Assembly (NCBI GenBank): GCA_964542875.1
Contig: CAZIWA010000071.1
Span: 1-27,858 of the forward strand
DNA from: CAZGOM01 sp964542875
GTDB lineage: Bacteria > Planctomycetota > Phycisphaerae > Phycisphaerales > Phycisphaeraceae
Direction of reading: 5' to 3'
DNA: 27,858 nt
Of the stretch, positions 8,181 to 14,561 are shown piece after piece. The notes beneath the pieces were generated by a model. The model was not told the DNA's origin. It made no database searches and saw nothing but the letters and a program-made list of their open reading frames with translations. The first letter of the stretch is position 1. Every line of letters starts with the position of its first letter. Made by a program: the position numbers and the translations under genes.

Positions 8181-8831
8181 TCACAGATACAAACCATGCT
8201 CCCGGATGTACCCGGCCACTTTATCGGGAACAAGGTTATGGATGTCCTGTCCTTGTTGCACGCGCAGGCGCACCAGGGTGGAGCTAATTGGGTTTGGCTC
8301 CACCTCCACCACCCGGCTCTCCCATTGACCAACGTCCAGCCCGCTGGGAAGCATGTTGAGCATTGCGCGTTTATCCGTTGGAGGCCGAACCATCACCACG
8401 GGATCGGCAAGCTCCAGGATGCGTTCAAACCGGTACCATTTTGGGAAAATCGCCAGCATGTCCGCCCCCATCAGAAGCCGAAGCTTCACGCCCGGACCAA
8501 GCTCCGCGGCGAGCCCTTCCAGGGTGTCAACCGTGAAGGACGGCTTACCCGTGAGGATCGCGCGGTCTAGCTCATGCGAGAGTGCGACGGCGTGCTGGTT
8601 TCCTTCAAGAGCCAGTTGGACCATCGCCAGCCTGTGATGCCCGGGCGTGCGCGCCTGGGCTTGTTTATGCGGGGGCGTTCCGGCTGGAATGTAGGCAATC
8701 ATGTCCGCACCGACGGCTTGCCTGGCGATTTCCGGCAATGTCAGGTGAGCATAATGAATGGGGTCAAACGAGCCGCCATAAACCAGCAGGGTTTTGATCT
8801 GGATCGGCAACCATGAAGGCAGTCCGGGCAC
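8181..8831 (-). CDS. nadD: Nicotinate-nucleotide adenylyltransferase
   Basis: The 216-residue protein catalyses nicotinate mononucleotide plus ATP to deamido-NAD in the cytoplasmic NAD pathway. It has the nucleotidyltransferase signature GGSFDPIHYAH at 19-29, with Ala where most members have Gly before the last His. PAGTPPHK follows at about 49-56, then MGADM at 121-125 and ISSTLVR at 182-188, the C-terminal ATP-binding motif. The length is normal for NadD. The GTG start at 8831 has AAGGA 8 nt upstream. No RsfS (ribosome silencing factor) gene, a frequent nadD partner, is next to it here. It is divergent from the HAD gene across 97 bp. The same window encodes a NAD-consuming Sir2 enzyme, but the two genes are not linked. 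Confidence 0.94.
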   Translation of the reverse strand: MPGLPSWLPIQIKTLLVYGGSFDPIHYAHLTLPEIARQAVGADMIAYIPAGTPPHKQAQARTPGHHRLAMVQLALEGNQHAVALSHELDRAILTGKPSFTVDTLEGLAAELGPGVKLRLLMGADMLAIFPKWYRFERILELADPVVMVRPPTDKRAMLNMLPSGLDVGQWESRVVEVEPNPISSTLVRLRVQQGQDIHNLVPDKVAGYIREHGLYL

Positions 8832-8928
8832 GTACGCTTCCTTTTCCCGGTAAAATCCGGCACTCTAAAACTCTAACCACAGCCGCAGGGGTTGTCACAT
8901 AACGCCCAGCCCCTCTTGAGGTGACCTG

Positions 8929-9558
8929 ATGCATCCGACTCAACTGGTTGTCTTTGACATTGGCCGCGTGATGATTGCGCTGGTTTCCGGTTGGCCGGAA
9001 GCGTGCGAACGCGTTGGCATCCCCTGCCCTGCGGAGATCGACTCAGAACAAACCCGGGCGCGTTTTCATCAAGTGGTTTACCTGCATGAGGTCGGAAAGA
9101 TCGATGCTGCTGAGTACCTCAAGCGGGCCGCCGAGGTGACCGGCGTTACGCCGCAAAACGTTCGGGATGTCATGACGGCCTGGCTCCGTGATCCCTATCC
9201 AGGCCTCGACCAGCTTATTGATGACATTCACGCCGCCGGCATGAAAACCGCATGCCTTTCCAACACCAGCGGCATGCACTGGCCGGTGCTCGTGGAACGG
9301 CTTAATCTGGGCCGGCTCCATTACCGGTTCGCCAGCCACATCGTTGGCGCCTTCAAGCCTGAGCCGGCCATCTATCAGGCGCTGGAGCAGGAAACCGGCA
9401 TCGATCCATTCAACATTATGTTTTTCGACGACATCGAAGTGAATTGCATCGGCGCACGCGAGCGCGGGTGGCAGGCCCATCAAATCATTCACCCCGGTGA
9501 TCCGGTTGCGCAGATGCGTACGCACCTGCGCGTGCCGCTGCGTGGCGCGGCCAGGTAA
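8929..9558 (+). CDS. HAD-superfamily hydrolase, YihX-like
   Basis: The 209-residue protein is a HAD-IA type phosphatase with all four motifs. Motif I is VVFDIGRVM with nucleophile D10. Motif II is LSNTS (about 106-110). Motif III is the lysine in FKPEPAIYQ, and motif IV is FFDDIEVN. The usual second aspartate of DxD is Gly (D-I-G). E. coli YihX, a glucose-1-phosphate phosphatase, also has D-L-G there, so this is a subgroup feature rather than obvious decay. An alpha-helical cap lies between motifs I and II. The ATG has a strong GAGGTGA site 4 nt upstream. It converges with the histidine kinase gene, 13 nt away. The substrate is unknown; a small sugar phosphate is plausible. Confidence 0.9.
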   Translation: MHPTQLVVFDIGRVMIALVSGWPEACERVGIPCPAEIDSEQTRARFHQVVYLHEVGKIDAAEYLKRAAEVTGVTPQNVRDVMTAWLRDPYPGLDQLIDDIHAAGMKTACLSNTSGMHWPVLVERLNLGRLHYRFASHIVGAFKPEPAIYQALEQETGIDPFNIMFFDDIEVNCIGARERGWQAHQIIHPGDPVAQMRTHLRVPLRGAAR

Positions 9559-9571
9559 GCGGCCTCGTAGC

Positions 9572-10999
9572 CTAATGCGACCGTGAAAAATCACCTACGA
9601 CGGGCAGTCTGAATACGAATCTCGCTCCGGCGCCTCCGGGCAGATAGACCAGGTCTCCGCCTAGATCGCACGAGAGGCGTCGGGAAAGATAAAGCCCCAG
9701 CCCGATACCCGGCACAGCATCATCCTTGGACTTGCTGAAAGCCGTAAACAACCGGTCCACCTGTGCCTTGTCCAGCCCCGGCCCGGAATCCGACACCGTC
9801 ATTTCCAATCTGTCTCCTGTTTTTCGGACCATTAATACAACATCGCTGCGGCCGTATTTGCATGCGTTATCGATCAGGTTCAAAAGCACCTGATGCACCG
9901 CGATGGTGTCGACCTGACAGCTTAAGCCCTCGCACTCGGGCGCCACATCGACATGCAGGACATGCCCCCCCTGAGTCACCCGGCGCTGCAATCCCGGAAC
10001 GCTGCGATCCAAAAGCTCGCGCACGCTGAGCACGCGTGCTTCCTTCGGGGAAAGATGGCGCTCCAGGCGTGCATAAGCGAGCACGTTTTCAATGAGATGA
10101 CCCAACCGGTCCGACTCGACAACAAGCGTATCGAGATAGTGTTTACGTGCCTCCGGCGTCTCGACCATTCCAGTGGCGAGCATCTCCGAGTACATCCTGA
10201 ACGTGGTGAGCGGCGTCCTTAACTCATGCGTCACCGTTGAGACAAATGCGGCACGGCGTTCACTGAGGCCAATCACGCCTCTAAGCAACAGCCCCAGCGC
10301 CAGGGCCGCCGCGATGGCGCTGGCCCAGGCCACCATCAACGACACCCGGACAGGCGTATTCCATGCCAGCGGAGTGGATGGTTTCTGGTCTTCCTTGATC
10401 AGCAATTTCGCGGGAATGGATGCAAGCCTGCGCGTATCCACCTTTTCCGGCGCCGCCTCAGGCCCGGCAGGAACCAGCCTCGCATCAGGGAAAATATCTT
10501 TGATCCTCGAGAGCAGTTCCGGTGCGAGTTTCTCCCAATCTTCGGCGGGCTTCACCACGTTGTTCAATACGGCACGCTGTCCGTAATCAGATCGACTCAT
10601 CTGGGATTGATACGACTTTGAAATACGGTTTCTATTCTGATATCCGATGTATGAATCAGTCTGAATCGCATCATCACCCTGCTGCATCAACTCAGGATCA
10701 GCCATTTTTTGCTGAATGCGCTCGGGTTCCTGAACCTTGGCCTGCGCTTGTGATTGCTGAACTTCCGAGTGGACAGTCTGAGGCTTGGTGGGAATGTCCT
10801 TGATGTTCAGCAGTGTCGCCGCGGCCCAGTCCATGCGCCAAAGGGCGAGTCGTACGTTTTCTTCCAATGCGGCCCGTTCTTCCAATTGCGCCCAGGCTTT
10901 TTCATAGTCCAATACCTTGAGCGTGAAAAACATCATCACACTCAACGCCAGCGCTACGGCGACTGTGAACACCACCCAGCTGGTCTGCGTTCGTGTCAC
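9572..10999 (-). CDS. Sensor histidine kinase, membrane-bound
   Basis: The 475-residue kinase has an N-terminal membrane helix (about 8-30) and a periplasmic region of roughly 190 residues. That region is Gln-rich in its first half, with VQQSQAQAKVQ and IQQKM segments. A second helix lies at about 218-242. The dimerisation domain has the phosphoacceptor His in VTHELRTPL (about 260). The ATPase domain has LLNLIDNACKYG (N box), VSDSGPGLD (G1), FTAFSKSKDD (F box) and GIGLGLYLS (G2). No HAMP or PAS domain is evident, so the second helix joins nearly directly to the catalytic core. The GTG start overlaps the regulator's stop by 4 nt (GTGA), so translation is coupled and the two proteins are surely partners. 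The sensor region matches nothing I recognise. Confidence 0.92.
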   Translation of the reverse strand: MTRTQTSWVVFTVAVALALSVMMFFTLKVLDYEKAWAQLEERAALEENVRLALWRMDWAAATLLNIKDIPTKPQTVHSEVQQSQAQAKVQEPERIQQKMADPELMQQGDDAIQTDSYIGYQNRNRISKSYQSQMSRSDYGQRAVLNNVVKPAEDWEKLAPELLSRIKDIFPDARLVPAGPEAAPEKVDTRRLASIPAKLLIKEDQKPSTPLAWNTPVRVSLMVAWASAIAAALALGLLLRGVIGLSERRAAFVSTVTHELRTPLTTFRMYSEMLATGMVETPEARKHYLDTLVVESDRLGHLIENVLAYARLERHLSPKEARVLSVRELLDRSVPGLQRRVTQGGHVLHVDVAPECEGLSCQVDTIAVHQVLLNLIDNACKYGRSDVVLMVRKTGDRLEMTVSDSGPGLDKAQVDRLFTAFSKSKDDAVPGIGLGLYLSRRLSCDLGGDLVYLPGGAGARFVFRLPVVGDFSRSH

Positions 11000-11736
11000 G
11001 CCTGAGCCTCCTGCCGGGGCGATGTCACGCGCGCATCAGGTGAAAGCATGTACCCCTTGCCGCGTACCGTGACGATCGTCTGGCACTCTGGAGATTTGTC
11101 GCCCAGTTTTTCACGCAGCCGGGCAATATGCATGTCAATGGTCCGGGTCTCAACGCCTTGCGGCTCGATCATCCACACATGGCGAAGAATTTCCTCCCGG
11201 CTCACGGCGCGCTGCGCCTGGCTTGCCAGAAAGCGCAGCAGATCAACCTCGGTTTTGGAAAGCTCCATGCGTGCGCCATCAGCGCGGACGGCCTCTCTGC
11301 GTAAGAGATCCGCTGTCCCGCCGGTACCGGGAAAATGGACGCCCGTCACATCCAGCGGGCGGCCTGGCGATCTTCGTAGTACAGCCCGGACACGCGCAAT
11401 CAGTTCCCGGATGCTGAACGGCTTGACGACATAGTCATCCGCGCCCTGGGCCAGACCTTTGACCCGATCCGGCTCATCGCCCCGAGCGGTGAGAATGATC
11501 ACCGGCAGCGTCGGCCGACTGGCTCGAACTTTCTGGAGAATGTCCAGCCCGCTTCCGCCTGGAAGCAACAGGTCCAGAAGAATCAAATCGCATTCTAAAA
11601 CAAGGGCCAATGCCAAACCGTCCTTGGCATTTCCGGCCTCCGACACATCGAAGGAATCAAAGCGCAAAGCATCCACCAGGCCCCGCCGAATGGCAAGGTC
11701 GTCTTCGACCACAAGAATGCGTTGGCGAGATGTCAT
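10996..11736 (-). CDS. OmpR/PhoB-family response regulator
   Basis: The 246-residue regulator has a receiver domain with acidic pocket E11-D12-D13, phosphoacceptor D55 in LILLDLLLPG, T83, and K105 in VVKPF. A winged-helix DNA-binding domain (about 140-235) includes MELSKTEVDLLRFLA, SREEILRHVW, TRTIDMHIARLREKL and VRGKGYML, which are typical of OmpR/PhoB proteins. It is followed by the kinase gene with a 4-nt overlap. It lies 71 nt downstream of the thioredoxin-like gene, whose upstream region holds a direct repeat with PhoB-box geometry. No good ribosome-binding site precedes the ATG. Such regulators usually bind tandem 6-7 bp repeats with 11-bp period as dimers; its target genes are not proven. 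Confidence 0.94.
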   Translation of the reverse strand: MTSRQRILVVEDDLAIRRGLVDALRFDSFDVSEAGNAKDGLALALVLECDLILLDLLLPGGSGLDILQKVRASRPTLPVIILTARGDEPDRVKGLAQGADDYVVKPFSIRELIARVRAVLRRSPGRPLDVTGVHFPGTGGTADLLRREAVRADGARMELSKTEVDLLRFLASQAQRAVSREEILRHVWMIEPQGVETRTIDMHIARLREKLGDKSPECQTIVTVRGKGYMLSPDARVTSPRQEAQA

Positions 11737-11807
11737 GATTGATCAAGAGCATACTCGGATGAAAGCCCCGGAAAGCTTTCGCCACTCCGCAGCCCTCATT
11801 TATCTTG

Positions 11808-13028
11808 TCACTTTTTCGCGTCGGGTACCGCCGACAGCGCGACGTACGCATTGGGGTCCACAAGCCCGAGCCAGGGGTCCGTGCGAGGCGTATTAAAGAC
11901 ACTCGAATACACTACCTCATTCAGCTTGGTCACATCGTTCGCATAGCTTTCGATCTCTAACAAGCGATGTACATGAGGGCGTAAAACGGCTTGATTCCGT
12001 GCAGTATCCGCGGCGATATTCCTTTGGAATTGCGCAATGATCTCCGTCAGCCTGCCGGGGCTGTTGTCCTGCTCTTTAAGCTTACGAGTGATCAACTGCG
12101 TGCTTTCCGGGCTGAGCGTCACGGGACGCTTGGCGCCTTCGGCCTCCCATTCAGACCACTCCACATCCCTGAGCGCATCAGCCAATGCCCGGTTATTTTC
12201 GTAAGAAAGGCCCCTGAACAATGCGGCCTCTCCAGATGTCTTGGTGACAGACAACGCCATCGCTCTGCTTGCGGTTCTGACTGGCCGCGAAGCTTCCATC
12301 TCGGCCACCCTGGCGGCGCGTCTTTTTTGTTCGATCGGCTTGTACTCCTCGGCCAGACCGTTGATGACGGCTTGGTGATATTTCTTTGCCTTTCCGGGCT
12401 CAAACGTTTTCACTTGGTCCAGCACCTTCATGAACGCTTCGGGCGAATACAAGCCAGGCATGGCATCGATCACCGTGCCGTTTGAATCCAGAATGTAGTG
12501 GATGCTGTTGCCCGTGAGGGTTCGTTTGATCACCCGGCCATCGCCATAGTCGATGGTCACCACTGGAACGGGCCGCTCACTTTCCCAGACAAGAATGAAA
12601 TTCTCCCGCATGCGCGCCGACACGACCGGGTCTGCATAGAGCACCGACCGGAAGTAGCGGCTGTTGGCGCAGGAATATTCATCGGTAAGCTTGCCAAGCA
12701 GCCTCAGATAGATGATTTTCTTGCCTTCCTGAGCGGCTGCGGCTTTGGCCTTGGTCATGTCCGTGTACCAGTAGAGCCTGGAATAGATGGCATCTTTCTG
12801 CGCGGCCACCTGGTCGACCGCATCTTCCAAGCCTGGCGCGCCATCCCGGCGGTATGCCGCCATAATTTCTGCCAATCCCTTGGGGCCTGCTTCACGCGCC
12901 TGCGCAATCTGCTGCGCACTGACGGTGGTCAATGGAGCCGCCGACGGTTGCGCCTCATCCCCAAAGGCGCTCAGGCTCAGCGTGCCAACCATGCCTAAAA
13001 CCAACAAGACGCGTGTGACATTTTTCAT
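11808..13028 (-). CDS. Exported thioredoxin-fold-like protein of unknown function
   Basis: The 406-residue protein starts with a clear signal peptide (MKNVTRVLLVLGMVGTLSLS, cleavage likely near AFG-D), so it acts outside the cytoplasm. Residues about 90-210 read like the thioredoxin-like proteins common in planctomycetes. They include KKIIYLRLLG, then EYSCANSRYFRSVLYAD, a FILVWES strand and HYILDSNGTVID. There is only a single Cys near the active-site position instead of CxxC, so redox activity is doubtful. The rest is helical and charged, with no recognised domain. The ATG has GGAGGA 9 nt upstream. It lies between the PqqD-like gene (97-nt gap) and the response regulator (71-nt gap), on the same strand. 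It could be a sensor accessory or a substrate-binding partner, but this is a guess. Confidence 0.78.
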   Translation of the reverse strand: MKNVTRVLLVLGMVGTLSLSAFGDEAQPSAAPLTTVSAQQIAQAREAGPKGLAEIMAAYRRDGAPGLEDAVDQVAAQKDAIYSRLYWYTDMTKAKAAAAQEGKKIIYLRLLGKLTDEYSCANSRYFRSVLYADPVVSARMRENFILVWESERPVPVVTIDYGDGRVIKRTLTGNSIHYILDSNGTVIDAMPGLYSPEAFMKVLDQVKTFEPGKAKKYHQAVINGLAEEYKPIEQKRRAARVAEMEASRPVRTASRAMALSVTKTSGEAALFRGLSYENNRALADALRDVEWSEWEAEGAKRPVTLSPESTQLITRKLKEQDNSPGRLTEIIAQFQRNIAADTARNQAVLRPHVHRLLEIESYANDVTKLNEVVYSSVFNTPRTDPWLGLVDPNAYVALSAVPDAKK

Positions 13029-13042
13029 GGCCCGATTCCTCC

Positions 13043-13056
13043 GGTAATTGATTACC
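13043..13056. promoter_or_regulatory. 6-bp inverted repeat just upstream of the thioredoxin-like gene's RBS
   Basis: GGTAAT-TG-ATTACC lies directly 5' of the GGAGGA ribosome-binding site of the gene starting at 13028. It could be a small operator or a leader-RNA hairpin affecting initiation. It is short enough to be chance. Confidence 0.3.
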
Positions 13057-13085
13057 TGAAGGATACGTGCACCCGACCGTAACCA

Positions 13086-13103
13086 CTGTCACAGGTTTGT
13101 AAC
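13086..13103 (+). promoter_or_regulatory. Pho-box-like direct repeat (candidate OmpR/PhoB-type binding site)
   Basis: CTGTCAC-AGGT-TTGTAAC consists of two 7-bp half-sites with 11-bp period. It matches 13 of 18 positions of an enteric-type Pho box (CTGTCATAAAGTTGTCAC). It lies 58-75 bp upstream of the thioredoxin-like gene, which precedes an OmpR/PhoB-family regulator. The repeat is oriented towards the plus strand, opposite to that gene, which weakens the match to classical PhoB activation. Binding by the local regulator is an inference. Confidence 0.4.
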
Positions 13104-13125
13104 GAGCGAAATCAACCGCGGGTCA

Positions 13126-13485
13126 TCACTTTGACACCACCATCAGCACCACCCCACGCTTCACGAGCGTGTCCAGAAATGAAACCACTGCACGTTCTGC
13201 CTCGTGCTTGTCCACCTTGTGCTTTTTGGCGAAGAGCGTTGCCATGTGCTTTACCGACTTCTCGCCATCGCAGTAGTCCAGCACTTCAACGCCCAAGGCG
13301 TCCAATTCAAATTTCTTCGTCGCCGTGGCGGGCACGCGCAGAATGAATTTGATCATCCCCGAAGGCTGGTACGGAACGGTGATTCGCTGGCCGCCATTTT
13401 CCAAGGGTTCACGCGCCAGGATCTTGACGGTCACAGGCCGGGCATCCAATGCTTGTTCGCGTGTCAGTTGGGGCACATCGGTCAT
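13126..13485 (-). CDS. PqqD-family (RRE-fold) small protein
   Basis: The protein is about 119 residues. Its second half, FELDALGVEVLDYCDGEKSV followed by HMATLFAKK, KHEAERAVVSFLDTL and KRGVV, matches the PqqD winged-helix fold. This fold is the RiPP recognition element that binds leader peptides and presents them to modifying enzymes. The first half (LTREQALDARPV, then a Gly/Gln-rich strand region) resembles planctomycete PqqD-like proteins. No radical SAM enzyme or precursor peptide gene is nearby, so a RiPP role is not supported directly. I use the ATG at 13485 because the family homology begins there; a GTG at 13524 would add 13 residues. Neither start has a good ribosome-binding site. It is the last gene of the transporter train (80 nt after the 322-residue protein). 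Confidence 0.8.
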   Translation of the reverse strand: MTDVPQLTREQALDARPVTVKILAREPLENGGQRITVPYQPSGMIKFILRVPATATKKFELDALGVEVLDYCDGEKSVKHMATLFAKKHKVDKHEAERAVVSFLDTLVKRGVVLMVVSK

Positions 13486-13565
13486 CGGCTTGCACCAGTT
13501 GCTTGGGGAATCAAAATTCAGCACAACAAAGGCCGTGGATCAAATCATACGCTCGCCGGAAGTCA

Positions 13566-14534
13566 TCAGCTTCGGCCCGCCGCACCAGAGAGCCGCAGGC
13601 TGCCCGCCACCGTGCCGGCCCATGCATCCAACTGGTCTTCAGGGCCGGATGCCTGCATCATGAGCAGACGATCCACCCCCAAGTGGTGCATGCCGTAAAA
13701 CGTAGAATGCTTGGGCATCCACCAATGCGTAAACCGTAGCGGAATCCGAAGCTTGGCTTGGATCGAAATCGCCTGATTTCCCGCCAGCGTAAGGGGCTCA
13801 CGCACCACGGGAAACTTAAACCCTTCACGCCTGGTTTGCGGCGAATAGCTCGCCCCGCGTGCTGTGGCCCAATCATCCAGCCATTCTTCCAGCGGCTGAC
13901 GATTAAGCGCAAGCTCTGAAGGATAAAGCTGCCTCACCACAAACACCGGTCCGCGAGCTTCGGACTTGCCCGCGATGAACCGGATTGTCTGGTCTCCCAG
14001 GTTCAACGTGGATTCTAAATATCTAAATCCGCCTGGCACTTTAAATGAGGTGCCAAGCACTTCCCATTGATAATCGCGGTCCACGGATTGGTCTTTGATG
14101 GTCCCCAGCAAGCCCTGCGTAAACACCAGATCCTGCCGGGCTGTGCCGGTGTGGTAGAGGCAATCGATCACCCGGCTTGTTTCAGGACAGTACCCCACGG
14201 CCCTGATCTTTTGCTCCTCTTTGGAGTGGGCCCAGAACATGGTCGAGAAGACCGGGTTGTTATCAACGCGTTTGAGCGAAGTCTGGCTTACCCCAGCCTT
14301 GTCATCAAACAGGCTGAGCAGTTTTTCTTTGCAGAATGTGGCTGCGTCAAACTGGCTTCGCGTCACCGTGCCCCAGGCCACCAGCAGTCTGGCCCGCTTG
14401 TCATCGGCAAGCAGCACCAATCCTTTGTTGTGATCGCCCTCGATCTTTGCCGGGCGATAGTCATCCGGCAAAGGGATGACGAGCCCGACCCAGGCCAGTA
14501 TTTGTGAGCCGGGATCGATATTGGTGCCCGCCAT
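13566..14534 (-). CDS. Uncharacterised soluble protein, apparently internally duplicated
   Basis: The 322-residue protein has no signal peptide or membrane helix and is not recognised. It seems to contain two related units. The first (about 13-110) opens with LAWVGLVIPLPDDYRPAKIE, then GDHNKG, and LLVAWGTVTRSQFDA. The second (about 157-240) opens with WEVLGTSFKVPGGFRYLES, then GDQTIRF, and VFVVRQLYPSELALN. The shared pattern is an aromatic start, a hydrophobic strand, Pro, an aromatic-Arg pair, a GD turn, and a strand followed by a helix. A C-terminal segment holds THWWMPKHSTFYGMHH. It lies 27 nt after the 774-residue OPT-like gene, so it is likely a cytoplasmic partner of that membrane protein. 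The ribosome-binding site is weak. Confidence 0.8.
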   Translation of the reverse strand: MAGTNIDPGSQILAWVGLVIPLPDDYRPAKIEGDHNKGLVLLADDKRARLLVAWGTVTRSQFDAATFCKEKLLSLFDDKAGVSQTSLKRVDNNPVFSTMFWAHSKEEQKIRAVGYCPETSRVIDCLYHTGTARQDLVFTQGLLGTIKDQSVDRDYQWEVLGTSFKVPGGFRYLESTLNLGDQTIRFIAGKSEARGPVFVVRQLYPSELALNRQPLEEWLDDWATARGASYSPQTRREGFKFPVVREPLTLAGNQAISIQAKLRIPLRFTHWWMPKHSTFYGMHHLGVDRLLMMQASGPEDQLDAWAGTVAGSLRLSGAAGRS

Positions 14535-14561
14535 CGGAGAAGCCCGTCCCGGGTGCCGGCA

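Noticed and set aside
13373..13566. Search for a short precursor-peptide gene near the PqqD-like gene
   Set aside because: The gaps around the PqqD-like gene are 80-97 nt and contain no short frame with a start, a ribosome-binding site and a core-like Cys/Ser/Thr-rich end.
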